Origin: Porphyra umbilicalis
Taxonomy: Eukaryota; Rhodophyta; Bangiophyceae; Bangiales; Bangiaceae
NCBI GenBank assembly: GCA_002049455.2
Contig: KV918773.1
Location: forward strand, 310,001-374,000
DNA length: 64,000 nt
Direction: 5' to 3'
Both the position numbers and the translations under genes were made by a program. This document shows positions 43,101 through 54,765 of this stretch, in pieces; the first letter of the stretch is position 1, and every line of letters starts with the position of its first letter. The notes below the pieces were generated by a model. That model worked only from the letters and a program-made list of their open reading frames with translations. It had not been told where the DNA came from and did not search any database.

Positions 43101-44979
43101 CGTGGCGGGCATCATGGACGACCCATTGGTCTGCTTCGAGTCCTTCCCTGGACTTGACCGCGTACGGCCAGGCATCAAGGATTCGGAGGCGCTCAAGCGG
43201 CGCGTCGGGTACAAGGGAAAGGACCGCCACGCTGCGGATGTCAAAGGAGACGGGGACGCCTGTAACAAGGCGTTTTTAATCAAATGCGGTCTCACGCAAG
43301 GTGTGGATAACGTTGTGTGCCCTCATGTGATTACTCTCGGCTTTTGTTGTCTCTTTCGTGCTGAGAGTGTGGGCGAGGCGCTGTCGATTGTCCTGGAGCG
43401 CTTCCCCTGTCTCCCCAAAGTGATTTTCTACGAAGTTGCTTGTAAGCTGGACAAGAATGCTCTCCGTCGCGTCCGCCCTTTCCTGCTTGCGCACGGCGTT
43501 CGCTGCATCCTGGACCGCCCTCACTCCATCACGCACACCTGCTCGCCAATCTACATGCCGGACAAGAGACTGGGGTCGACCGCAGGAATGGCTACCCAGG
43601 CCGCTGAGGTGTCGCACTCGATTGCCGTCGCCAACCAGACAAGCCTCGCCTACATGGCGGCGAGGACGTAGATGGCGCACAAGATGGTGCACGTGGCGAT
43701 GATGAACATCCGCAAGCTCCAGCGCATGGAGTCGACCAACACGAAGGGGGAGATCGACCACGTCGCCCTCGCGCCCTTCTTCCACAGTCAACTTGTGCGG
43801 GGCTGTCAGCGCGGCTCTGCGTGCCAGTGCCAGGCGTCCATTGTGGCCACCGGCGCGAGAGAGACGGAAGCGGCTTTGCACCACCAGCTTGACGGAACTG
43901 GCAGCACGGACGACCGCCTTGTGGCCGAGCCGCAGCCGGTGGAGGCCGCCCAGGGGCCATTGGAGGACGCGGGAGGGGCCGTGGAGGATACCGACGGGCC
44001 GGTGGACGAGACCAATGGGCAGGAGCACGTGGCGGTCGACGCGAAGTGCGACGAGGAGGCCGCGGGCGACCACTCCGACGGCGACGCGGCTCCTATCTCC
44101 CATCCCGACATTCCCGTGCAGGACGTGTTGCTCGACGGCAGCAAGCTCGTCAACCTCGCGCCTTTGAGCACCGTCCCGCTTGCGGATGCGGTCGCGTCCA
44201 TGCTGGACTCGCTTTTGGATGGCCGTGCGCCGTCTGCTCACGTACGGCCACTGAACAATGCCAAGATTCGGCTCACGGGGGCCGACTTCCGCCTGTTAGA
44301 GGCCGAGAATTGGTTGAATGACTCCACCATGAACTCCCAAGTCGCTTTGATCAACTGGCGGGCGCTGCAGGTGGCGTCAATGCGAGTTGCAGGGCTTCCG
44401 GCGGCGACAAGTCTGCCTCGCTCGTTCATTTTCAACACCTACTTTTTTTCTCGATTGCACGAGCGTGTGGGGCGCTACGACTACGCCGAGGTGCGCCGGT
44501 GGGGCTTGAAGAACGAGTTGGACATTGCCTCCGTCAACCGCATCCTCATCCCGGTTAACGTGAACAACATGCACTGGGTATTGGTGATGGTCGACGTCGA
44601 GCACCGTAGCTTGCTGTTCTTTGACTCGCTCGTCGGAAGGGCTACGTCGAGTCTCGCCACGGTACGGCAGTGGTTGCCGGACGAGGTCGGGTCTCGTTTG
44701 GGGAGTGACGCAGCCGAGGCTTGGGACATTCGGGCATGGCCGGGCGTCGTTGACCTGGGTCTACCAAGACGAGCTGTCCGAGGTAGCTGTGGGGTGTTTG
44801 TTATGGCCGCCGCCGATTGCTTTGCACTTGGTGTGCCGCTTTGTTTTTCCCAACGCGACATCCCTGCACTGCGACAGCGGATGGGGGTGGCGTTGTTTGT
44901 CGACAGTTTGACAATCGTAGAAGGCTGTGCCCTCCTTCCCGACGACGGCGACGACAATGTCGCCGCCGGGGAGCGGTAG
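40180..44979 (+). pseudogene. KDZ-type transposase with cysteine cluster and Ulp1-like peptidase, broken
   Basis: The frame runs from after a stop at 40177. A cysteine-cluster region (about 40630-40960; CAQAVSREALDALSSCLHRA, LLCFPGTQNALFLSISSRSS) is followed by PYCGSCGCERDERHV. A GTAAGT donor at about 41662 suggests an intron, after which another frame carries CCPLCGLNPEIIVIDGQALG (about 42110-42170). From 42440 the first frame resumes with the KDZ core: VCPHVITLGF, AESVGEALSIVLERFPCLPK, FYEVACKLDKN, DRPHSITHTCSPIYMPDK. The C-terminus is a C48/Ulp1-like peptidase with LNDSTMNSQVALINW, His in NNMHWVLVMVD, Asp in LLFFDSL and Cys in GSCGVFVM. Breaks: in-frame TGA at 43015, TAG at 43669, possible frame changes near 40970 and 44750. 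The KDZ YDxAC motif reads YEVAC. No early ATG was found in the opening frame. Confidence 0.8.
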
Positions 44980-46462
44980 GGGGAGTGGTTGATGACGCCG
45001 GGCACGGTCGAAGATGCATGGGAGCTTGATGAGTAGCCGCGTGCGCTTGGGACCTCTCGTTTTCAGTTTTTTGTATCTCCACACCGGTCTGCTCTGCATG
45101 TGTGCCGCCTGTCTGGCTACTATATAAAGACACAGCTCGTACCGCTTTGTATATACTCACCAAAATGCAAGCCTCCCGCCTCCCCAGTCGCCCAGACCTT
45201 TAATTCACGCAGAACATTGGGCTGCCCCCGCCACTGGGCTTTGCTGTGCCCCTACAAGTGCATGCATTCCCCACCAGCCGCTGTACACACCGTACGAGCC
45301 TGCCAGTGGAATTCACGCCTCGCGTTGATAGCCATTGCTTGGCGACAAGCGAGGAACCCAATGGACTCTGGTTGTGGCCAGTGCCCGGCGCAACCGAAAT
45401 AGCGGGAGGAAGCGAGCTGGCCGAGGTCCGGAGGGGGGCATGAGGTGACGCCGACAGTGGTCGGGACCGAGGCAGCGTGTGACCACGGACGCAGGTCAGT
45501 CTGAAAGAGGGACTGCTCGTCGTTTATGGAGCAACGTTTGGTGGGCAGGTCTAGGGGCCGTAGGTCAGGCAGGATGCGCTGGTAAGTGACCACCGGAAGG
45601 CGGGCAATGCTGGCGACAGACGATGTTGAGGATGAGGATACCGAGACATGCGTGGGTGCTACGGCGGTGTTACGCGGAGACCTGATCAGGGCGGATGGAG
45701 GGTGAAGACCACAGATACCGCTGGATTTATAACCTGGTGCAGGCTTTGCTTCTTCTCTGGCAGATGTGCCCAGCCTGCACCAGGGCATGTCTGTCGCAGT
45801 GACTGTGGTCAGAGTGACAGCCTGGTCATGACTACATCAGAGCAGGTTCTATTAAGCAGAGGCCGACGGCCAACAGCCTGTCTTCTTCCGCCGCACGCAT
45901 GGCCGAGAGGCGCATATGAATGGTTCAGACATGTGCCATTGGCGCCAGCACTGTGGAGGAGCTCGACTGGTAAGAGCGGACTCTCAACGACGCGTGAAAC
46001 ATGACCCGGCGGCGCTTGGGTTACCGACCCGAGTGGACATGGTTGCACTCTTGGACTGAACCAGAAAGCGAGAACCGACGCCGAGCGGGGGTACTCGCCC
46101 AAGCATCACCGTTCCAGGCCAAAATTCGTCTCTATGTACCGCACCTTCGGTTGGCTGGCGTGCGATAAAGCATGCACCTCCTTGTGTATACTGGCTAGCT
46201 GCGAGCCCCCGACCGCCCGAGTCTCCCCGGAGCCACGTACCAATCTGAAGGCGGCGGCGACGCCGCCACAAACGGGGTGTGTGGCGACGGCGCACATCCA
46301 CAGGAGTGGGAAATGAACCGCAAGCCAGGCACCTCAGAGCCGATGACGGTGGCCAGACCGCGCAAAAGGAGAATTGCCAAGAGAGGGGGTTGGGGAGGCG
46401 CCGCCCAGCCCGCCGATTTGGAAGGGCGGGAAGTAGAAGGGGGAGGCCAACCCCCTTCCATT

Positions 46463-46600
46463 GGGTCCCAGTGCGAGAACACGGGTTCGACCCCACCGCC
46501 CCCCAAGATGGCTGCAGTGAGGGAAAATCGGATCGTCCCCCCCACCCTCCAGATGGCTGCAGTGCGGGACATATGGATCAGCCACACCCCCCAAGAGATG
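46463..46600 (-). repeat. 45-bp degenerate tandem repeat, three units
   Basis: GATGGCTGCAGTG recurs 45 bp apart (46507 and 46552) with a weaker unit before. Read on the minus strand it gives 15-residue blocks around PHCSHLGG. Confidence 0.5.
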
Positions 46601-47340
46601 CCTTCTGTGCTACAAATCGGGGTCGTCCCAAACCCCCAATAACGGAGCCGCAGAACAGGGTGACAATGCACACAACCGACGATCCAACTTCGAGCCGCCA
46701 AAAACACTTCCCGATGGCCGACCCACTGATTAGCTCTTGGTGCGTGGACCAAATGATAAACACCAATTGGACAACATGACGAACGCCTGAACTTCGAAAA
46801 GCGGGAGGTGACTGCATATTGGCGACGACATTGACGCTAGACATGCTCGAAGTCCCCCTCACAGACGACACAATCGTATCAAAACGTTTCGACCAAACAA
46901 AACAAACCTCAGATATGGGCCATGTGGAAAACACGCCAGTGGGCATCCACTGAAGCTAGAGTTGTAACCCTTGACATCGGCTGTGCAGAGATTGTCAATT
47001 GAATGACGAATATAGAAATCGCAAACGCGTGAGTGGCAGTCCCTCTCAGCGCGGGCCCACCCGCATCGGGAAGACCACCTGTTCTCGAAAAAAATCGTCA
47101 AAGGGGGCCCGCGTTGCCATCTTGCAGGGGGACAGGTCCAAAACCATGTCACGAATAGGATTATAATGACCTTCTTGAAAGTTGCGCCTGGCCACAGTTA
47201 GTTCTTAGTTTTGGATGATGCGCAGAATATTGCGGCACTGTTGTATTTGCTTGCGTTCTGGCGTGGCTCTGCGCATGCCTCCCGGCAATCGGTTCTGTTC
47301 AACCGGTTTTATGGCACATTTAGGACACAAGCGTCACGTT

Positions 47341-47466
47341 GGCAGCCCGCGTCGGCCGTCCTGGTTGAGCAGGAAGGCGGGAGTTATCATCAAAACAGCC
47401 GGTGGCAGCCCGCGTCGGCCGTCCTCGTTGAGCAGGAAGGCGGGAGTTATCATCAAAACAGCCGGT
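47341..47466 (+). repeat. 63-bp tandem duplication
   Basis: Two nearly identical copies (47341-47403 and 47404-47466), one base different (CCTGGTTG versus CCTCGTTG). Recent duplication; no gene. Confidence 0.9.
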
Positions 47467-49182
47467 GGCCGCCGGTTCAGATATGGAGGCCGTAAATGGC
47501 AGCTCTTACATTTTCCGTGCGATGGCAGTTTTTCTCCGCTATTTTGAACCATGTCATCTTCTTCAATTTATCGATTGGGATGTCTGAATGTTTAATCCAT
47601 ATTACGTTTTCTTCGGAGGACATATCACTCGTAGCCCCCATCCCGAAAGAGGGCGGGCTTTTTGTGGTTTGTTAGGGCTGACGTCTGAACTGTGCCATCT
47701 GGCGGGTGTTCTCCCCCGGCCCTAAGAGCACACCCAACAACGTCTCCCCCAAGTTCTGAAACCCCAAACGGAATATGCCACGTTTGCTTACGTGGAGGGC
47801 GGTGAGCGGCCCCCCATTTTTCTCATCCAAGAGGGCCCTCTGCCCTCCTGGAGTTACCGGAAACGAGGGCTACATGATCACCAGATGGGGAAAGTAAGAT
47901 GGGGGATGCGCGCCCAGCAACGTTCGTCCCCAAGTGGTCCAAATTCGTGCATGTCGTGAAGCAGTCTCGATGGCAAGACACACCGGACGAAAAGGCTGCC
48001 GTGCCGCAGAGATCGTGAGACAAAGTGTCTATGATCCTAGTGGAACCTTCCAAATCGCGGCAATAAAATACACTTTTGGCACACACGTCTGAAATAGAGA
48101 GACACGAATCGTGAACATCGGACGAAGTGGTCGCACCACGCGTCCAGAGTCAGCATGGCGGGAGAAACTTGGCACACTTGTCTCAAGCCCGAGTCTCACG
48201 GGACACAACAGAGGTGTTGGCGTTGGTCGAGGTTCCCTCAACGGGTGCGTGATGCGATGCGCTGTCGCGACAAGCCCGAGTCGTGGACCGCGCGGTCCGT
48301 CCCGAAGCGCCATTCGGGTGCTTCCAGAAGCAACGGTGGCCGACGCCGTTCGTTGGACCAGGCGTTGGCAGTCCCTGGAGGTGGGCTGGTGCAAAAATCC
48401 ATTGGGGCAGTATCGCTGGTCCGACGCCAGAAAACTGGTCCGATCCCGCAACCAGTCTCACGATTTGTTTGCTTGACATGGGGAAATACTGAAAAGGTTG
48501 TAGTCGTATGGAGCCTTGTCATTGGCTCGCGGAATTGTTTAGAAAAACTCAGATGGGAGGCGGATTCAATGCGGCGAGGGGTTAGCCGGCCCGTGATCAG
48601 ATTGTGTTTTTTCCTGTCTCCTGTGTGCCCCCCTTCCGCCCAACCGGTCATTTGGGGCCACCCAGTGACCACTGCGGATTGGGCGGGGGTGCGTGGAGGG
48701 CGCGCGGGTCACCGCGCATTGCGGCTTGGGAGGCGTCACCCGGGGTTCGTGTCCACCTCGGGCGCCCTCGAAGACACCTCGTGTGTTTTGGGCCCGCTGC
48801 GGGCCTGCGCCCCGCCCCGCCCCCTCGTCCAGCGCGCACGAGGGGTCCCGGGGGCACGGTCGAGCACTGGTGCAGCTTGCGGGGGCGCGCCGCCCTCCCG
48901 CCCTCTGGCCCAACGACCGCCTGCGCGACACCGATCACGTGCTTGCCGCCGGCGTGCCTGAGCCGAAGAGGCCGGCGGCTCCTGCCCCTCCTACCCCTGC
49001 CCCACTCGTGCTGATTCTCTCCTTCTTGCCTCCCGCGCGCGCCTGTCGCAACCGACACGCCGCCGGTGTACCGCGAGCTCCGGCGGCGCGCCCATGTGCT
49101 CTGGTCACCGCTCCCCCCTTGTCCCCGTCTCCACCTCCGGCCTTCCAAAGCCGGCCTTCTTCCCCCCCCCCCTTTCCGATCA

Positions 49183-51630
49183 TGACCCGTAAGCCGGACC
49201 GGGAGCGCGACACGGAGCGTCGCCGTGACCAGCGTCGTCGTCATCAAGAGCGGCTCGCGGTGCTCGCGCGGTGCACGTGCTCCTGCCACGTCGCGGGCTG
49301 CCCACCTTGCTCTGCGTCGGCCCCACCACGCGGGGGGCCCGCGCTTCCTGTCTCTGGTAGCTGTGCGCCGCCGGCTGGACAAGGACCGCCGGTAGCTGGT
49401 GGCGCCTGGGTGCCGCCGCCCAACGCTACACCGAACCAGGGCGGCGGCAATTGGGCCGGGGGGGCGGGACGGTCGTCACTGCCGGCGCGCGGCAGCTGGG
49501 GACCGGGACCAAGGTTTGATCCCAACCAAGGTGGCGGACATTTGGGAGGAGGAGCGGGACGGGCGTCGCTGCCGCCGCGTGACGAGTGGGTGCCGCCGGC
49601 TCCTTAGAAGGGCAATCAAGCCGGCGGCCGTTGGGAGCAACCGCCCGACGGCAACGGCGGACACGGCGGTCGGGGGTGGGATACGGGCGGCCGTCGAGTG
49701 TCTCCTCGCCGCTGTGGCTGGGCGTCGCCGGCTGGTCGGTCTTCTCAAGCCGGCGGCCACTGGGAGCCGTCGTTCTAACCGGACCACGACTACGGCGGCC
49801 GGGGACGGGACTCGCGGGACAGGGACGGATCTCCCCGCCGCGACGTGTGGGCGCCGCCGGGCTCTCAAGGTCAAGGAGATCAACAGCCCGGTGGCCACGG
49901 CGGCGGTGGCTTCTATCCCAATCGCCAGCCTTCGCCGAGGCGGAACTGGGTGCCGCCGGGCGGGCAGCGTCCCAATCAGCCCGGCGGCTTTTGGCCACTG
50001 AGCGAGGATTGGTAGCCGCCGGGTGTTCAAGCAAGTCGTCAATCCGGCGGCCACGCGACGCGCCAAGACAACTGGGGGCCGCCGGGAGGTCACGCAAGTC
50101 GTCAAGCCGGCGGCCACGCGGGACCCTACAACAACTGGGGGCCGCCCGGTCGAGGACCCCCGAGACCGGCGCCTTTGAGCCGATCCGCGACAATTGGCAG
50201 CCGCCGGTCGGTGGCAGACTTCCGGACGCCGGCGGCTACGGTGCGCGTCGGGGGCCCTTCGGCAACGGTCCAGCGCCGCCGGCTGCTGCCCAATCGCCGC
50301 TAGCCGGCGGCGGCGCATCACCGGCCGCCGGTACCGGCGGCGACGCGCGCCGCACCGACGGACAAGTGCCGCCGGCAATTGCTCCATTCCCGCTCGCCGG
50401 CGGCGGCGGATCGCTTCGCGCCGGCAGCGGCGCGTCACCGGCCGCCCGTACCGGCGACGACGCGAGCCGCACAGACGGACAAGTGGCGCCGTCTGTCGCC
50501 TCGTACTCGCTCGCCGGCGGCGGCGGATCGCCTCGAGCCGGCGGCGGCGCATCACCGGCCGCCATTACGGGGGGCGACGCGCCCCGCGTGAACGGACAAG
50601 TGCCGCCGGCTGTTGCCCAACGACCGCTTGCCCGCGGCGGCGCGTTACCGGCCTCCGGTACCGGCGGCGACGCGCGCCGCACCGAGGGACAAGTGCCGCC
50701 GGCTGTTGCTCCGTCCCCGGTCGCCTGCGGCGGCGGATCGCCTCGATCCTGCGGCGGCGCATCACCGGCCGCCGGTACGGGGGGCGACGCGCCCCGCGTA
50801 GACGGAGAATTGCCGCCGGCTGTTGCCTAACCACCGCTTGCCGGCGGCGGCGCGTCACCGGCCGCCCGTACCGGCGGCGGCGCATCACCGGCCGGCGGCA
50901 CGGGCGGCGACGCGGCCCGCGCGAACGGACAAGTGCCGCCGGCTGCTGCCCAATCGCTGCTATCCGGCGGTGGCGCATCACCGGCTGCCGGTTCCGGCGG
51001 CGACGCGCGCCGTACCGACGGACAAGTGCCGCCGGCTGCTGCTCCGTCCCCGCCCGCCGGCGGCCGCTCATCACCGGCCGCCGGTACCGGCGGCGACGCG
51101 CCCCGCACCGACGGACAAGGGCCGCCGGCTCGTGCTCCATTCCCACTTGCCGGCGGCGGCGGAGCGCCTCGCGCCGGCGGCGGCGCATCACCGGCCGCCG
51201 GTACGGGGGGCGACGCGCCCCGCGTGAACGAACAAGTGCAGCCGGATGTTGCCCAACCACCGCTTGCCGGCGGCGGCGCGTCGCCGGCCGCCGGTACCGG
51301 CGGCGGCGCATCACCGGCCGGCGGCACGGGCGGCGACGCGCCCCGCGCGAACGGATAAGTGCCACCGGCTGCTTCTCAAGCACCGCTTGCCGGCGGCGGC
51401 GCATCAACGGCTGCCGGTACCGGCGGCGACGCGCGCCGTACCGACGGACAAGTGCCGCCGGCTGCTGCTCCGTCCCCGCCCGCCGGCGGCCGCTCATCAC
51501 CGGCCGCCGGTACCGGCGGCGACGCGCTTCGCACGAACGTGCAGGTGCCGCCGGCTGCTGCGCGACCACCGCCAGCCGGCGGCGGCGCATCACCTGCCGG
51601 CGGCGGTGGCACGTCCGTCTAGGCGGTCGC
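49183..51630 (+). pseudogene. Repeat-rich upstream part of the Harbinger-A accessory gene, with stops
   Basis: An ATG at 49183 opens a basic leader (MTRKPDRERDTERRRDQRRR), then Gly/Pro/Trp/Gln repeats such as GGAWVPPPNATPNQGGG and RRNWVPPGGQRPNQPGG. The frame meets TAG at 49605, TAA near 49776 and TAG near 50011, each sitting inside a repeat unit that otherwise continues. From about 50250 to 51620 the DNA is a GCCGCCGG minisatellite of roughly 90-105 bp units, reading in one frame as Ala/Gly/Pro blocks (GGGASPAAGTGGDARRTDGQ) with stops at about 50828 and 51356. It may be a decayed N-terminal region or untranslated leader of the Myb-like gene that follows. Confidence 0.45.
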
Positions 51631-51645
51631 CGGGGCGGGCGGTTC

Positions 51646-53064
51646 ATGCCCCCTTCCCCACCTGTGGGTGGCGGCGGGGGCGCCGACCTGCTTGCCGCCA
51701 CCTACGCGCCGGCTGCCATGGGGACTGGGATTGGCTGGACGGACGAGGACCGGGTGGCCCTCAGCCGGGCCTATCTGTCTACATCATTGGACGCTGTGAA
51801 GGGGTCGGACCAGACTGGGACAACCTTTTGGGCGGAGGTGGTCGGGGAGTGGAAGCGCCTATTGGCCGGTCGCCCTGGCTCTCGACGGCGCACCGAGCGC
51901 GGTGTCGGGGGGGTGCAGAAGCAGTGGGACAAGATCCGGAGAGGGGTGAGCGAGTTTGGCTCGCACTACTTAGCCGTTAAGCGGCTGTCGCTGACAGGCA
52001 ACCCGAGCGACGAGGATTTGATCAGCGCCGCTGTGGCGCGCTTCTGCGGGCTCAACATTGACGAGGCGATGCGGAAGGACCGGGCATCTGACAAGGCGAA
52101 GGACAAGACAACGAAGCGGAAGGCGAAGCAGACGACCTGCCCGTGGGTGTCGTGTTGGCGGGTGTTACGCCACGTCGACAAGTTTAGCGGCGCCGCCGGG
52201 GCCGCCGCCGCAGACGGCGGCGCTGGCGGCGCCGGCTCCTCAAACGTGTCTGCCGGCGGCCGTGCCTCCCCAAGCGACTCGGACGAGGAGGAGAACGGGC
52301 CGCCGGCGGCGGGTGCCTTCCAGTCACGACCGCGCGGTTCCAAGGCGGCCAAGCGGGAGATGAGTGAGGACATCCGCGCGTCGCGGACACTCAAGGACAG
52401 CTCGGACGCTCTGCTGGCGCTGGCGCGGGCAACGACGAAGCGGACAACTGTGGCGTTTTTCAACACCGCGGAGATGCGCGACACCCCCGAGGCGATTGCC
52501 TTTCGCAAGATGCACGCGCGCAAGCTGATGGCGGCGGCTGGCATGGACTTGCCCTCGTCCCCGCCGGCGATGTCGTCGGGCCCGGCGGGGACGGCCGCCA
52601 CCTTGGCGACGGACGCGGGATCGTCGACCGCACTGGCGGCCGTGTCCGAGGTGCATCCGCCGCCGCCGGTCGGCAACAAGCCGGCGGCAGTCGAGTCCGA
52701 GGAGCACGCGAGGTCGTCGACCGCACCGGCGGACGTGTCGGAGGTGCATCCGCCGCCGCCGGCCGGCAACAAGCCGGCGGCAGTCGAGTCCGAGGTGCAA
52801 TCGCCGCCGGCGTCTGGGCACAACACGCCGGCGGCGCCTGCGACGACAGATCCTGTTCCCAAGTCAACAGGCCGAGGCAGGCCGAGCCGTGGCGCTCGGT
52901 TCCAGGTGACGAAGCAGGCGAAGGCGGCGACGGCACTTGCTGCCGCGTCGACTACTTTATATGACGACGATGAGGTGTACTTGGTGCCCATGCACCACGA
53001 CCAGGCGGCGGACGACGCCGACTGTGCTTTTCAAGAGGCCAGTGGGGAAGATGACCATTCCTAG
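51646..53064 (+). CDS. Harbinger-A Myb/SANT-like accessory protein
   Basis: This 472-codon frame starts at ATG 51646 (MPPSPPVGG), the first ATG after the repeat region; the frame is open further upstream but translates there as Arg repeats, which I reject. A Myb/SANT-like region covers residues about 25-165: GIGWTDEDRVALSRAYLSTS, TTFWAEVVGEWKRLLAGRPG, GVQKQWDKIRRGVSEFGSHY, CPWVSCWRVLRHVDKF. This matches the trihelix-like layout of the Harbinger-B partner (RSRWLDVIAP, SSWKILRHHPRF). A second helical region (about 240-300; FFNTAEMRDTPEAIAFRKMH) also resembles Harbinger-B (FFNTSAMRNTQAARDFQQR). The tail is Pro/Ala/Val rich. It converges with the transposase at 54766-56712. Confidence 0.8.
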   Translation: MPPSPPVGGGGGADLLAATYAPAAMGTGIGWTDEDRVALSRAYLSTSLDAVKGSDQTGTTFWAEVVGEWKRLLAGRPGSRRRTERGVGGVQKQWDKIRRGVSEFGSHYLAVKRLSLTGNPSDEDLISAAVARFCGLNIDEAMRKDRASDKAKDKTTKRKAKQTTCPWVSCWRVLRHVDKFSGAAGAAAADGGAGGAGSSNVSAGGRASPSDSDEEENGPPAAGAFQSRPRGSKAAKREMSEDIRASRTLKDSSDALLALARATTKRTTVAFFNTAEMRDTPEAIAFRKMHARKLMAAAGMDLPSSPPAMSSGPAGTAATLATDAGSSTALAAVSEVHPPPPVGNKPAAVESEEHARSSTAPADVSEVHPPPPAGNKPAAVESEVQSPPASGHNTPAAPATTDPVPKSTGRGRPSRGARFQVTKQAKAATALAAASTTLYDDDEVYLVPMHHDQAADDADCAFQEASGEDDHS

Positions 53065-53324
53065 TCCCTGTAGTGTTTGATGTGTATGTGCTTTGTTCTT
53101 TAGCGTGCCAAAGGTTTTTTTTCCCCGTTGGGCAGGAGTTTTTTTCCTACTTCTGTGCGCCGCGCATCCTACCACGAATGCGCAACACCCCTCGTGGATC
53201 CCCTGCATTCCCTGCCACTGAAGATTACCTCGCACAAACATCGGCGACGGGCGCTACACCCCCCACACATGTCGGCGCACGGACGCCGGCGGCAACATGC
53301 CCGGTCGCTTCCGCGCTCCAAACA

Positions 53325-54621
53325 CCCGCCGCCGGTCTTGTCAACGCCGGCGGCGGAGCAGTCCCACGTGGACGTCTCCCTTGCCCGCCCCTCCCCTCGT
53401 AAACGCAGAGCCGCCGCCGGCAATACCGACACCAGCGGCGACACACCAGCACCCCTCCCCGCCCGACACGCCCGCCGCCGGTCTTGCCAACGCCGGCGGC
53501 GGAGAACTCACACGTGGACGCCCCCCGTTTCGGCCCCCCCCCCAGCAGGCGGAGCCGCCGCCGGCAATATCGACGCCGGTGGCGATACACCAGAACCCGT
53601 CTCCGCCTGACACGCCCGCCGCCGGTCTTGCAAGCGCCGGCGGCGGACCAGTCCCAAGTGGAAGCCCCCCATGGCCACCCCCCCCCCAACACGCAGATCC
53701 GCCGCCGGCAATACCGACGCCGGCGGCGACACACCAGCACCCCTCCCCGCCTGAAACGCCCGCCGCCGGTCTTGCAAGCGCCGGCGGCGGACCAGTCACA
53801 AGTGGACGCCCCCCATGGCCACCCCCCCTTCAACACGCAGAGCCGCCGCCGGCAATACCGACGCCGGCGGCGACACACCAGAACCCCTCCCCGCCTGACA
53901 CGCCCGCCGCCGGTCTTGCCAAGGCCGGCGGGCGAAGAACTCACACGTGGAAGCCCCTTGTGCCCGCCCCCCCCCCAACACGCAGAGCCGCCGCCGGCAA
54001 TACCGACGCCGGCGGCGACACACCAGCACCCCTCCCCGCCTGACACGCCCGCCGCCGGTCTTGCAAACGCCGGCGGCGGACCAGTCACAAGTGGACGCCC
54101 CCCATGGCCACCCCCCCTTCAACACGCAGAGCCGCCGCCGGCAATACCGACACCAGCGGCGACACACCAGCACCCCTCCCCGCCCGACACGCCCGCCGCC
54201 GGTCTTTCCAACGCCGGCGGCGGAGAACTCACACGTGGACGCCCCCCGTTCCGGCCTCCCCCCTAGCAGGCAGAGCCGCCGCCGGCAATACCGACGCCGG
54301 CGGCAATACACCAACACCCCTCTTCGCCAGACACGCCCGCCGCCGGTCTTGCCAACGCCGGCGGCGGAGAACTCACACGTGGACGCCCCCCGTTTCGGCC
54401 CCCCCCCCAGCAGGCGGAGCCGCCGCCGGCAATATCGACGCCGGCGGCGACACACCAGCACCCCTCCCCGCCTGACACGCCCGCCGCCGGTCTTGCAAAC
54501 GCCGGCGGCGGACCAGTCACAAGTGGAAGCCCCCCATGGCCACCCCCCCCCAACACGCAGATCCGCCGCCGGCAATACCGACGCCGGCGGCAATCCGCCC
54601 CTTCCCATGCCCGCCGCACAC
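53325..54621 (+). repeat. 144-bp tandem array, nine copies
   Basis: CGCCCGCCGCCGGTCTTG or close relatives start units at 53325, 53469, 53613, 53757, 53901, 54046, 54190, 54334 and 54478. Eight intervals are 144 bp except one of 145. Each unit has CGCCGGCGGCGG, CACGTGGACGCCCCCC or a variant, a C-run, and GCCGCCGGCAATACCGACGCC. It lies exactly between the 3' ends of the two Harbinger-A genes. Open frames on both strands follow from the period being a multiple of three, not from coding. Confidence 0.92.
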
Positions 54622-54765
54622 GTGCGCCGCCTGTCTCGCCAACTCCAGCGGCGGGGCAGTCACATGCAGACGTCGAACCTGTCCGCCGCCCCCCCAAAAG
54701 ATCCTCTCCTGACGACGTTATCGAAGGAAAAAAAAACCTGCGCAGCAGGGAAAAAAAAAAACCTT

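Larger units (their letters stand above)
44980..49182 (+). other. Region without a recognisable gene
   Basis: About 4.2 kb of lower GC content than its flanks, with short open frames on both strands and no domain. Two small tandem repeats are listed separately. TATATAAAG-like sequence at about 45121 could be a promoter element but no gene follows it. Confidence 0.6.

Noticed and set aside
45115..45130. TATATAAAG as a promoter
   Set aside because: No coding frame with support follows within 2 kb.
50194..51640. Upstream extension of the Harbinger-A Myb-like frame to 50194
   Set aside because: It reads as RRRRITGRRYRRRRAPH-type Arg repeats, a shifted translation of the GCCGCCGG minisatellite. 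The more natural frame is a different one and has stops.
53225..54608. Several long open frames on both strands across 53.2-54.6 kb
   Set aside because: The 144-bp unit is a multiple of three and stop-poor, so all these frames stay open by periodicity. They translate as Pro/Arg or Gly/Ala/Cys repeats without any domain.
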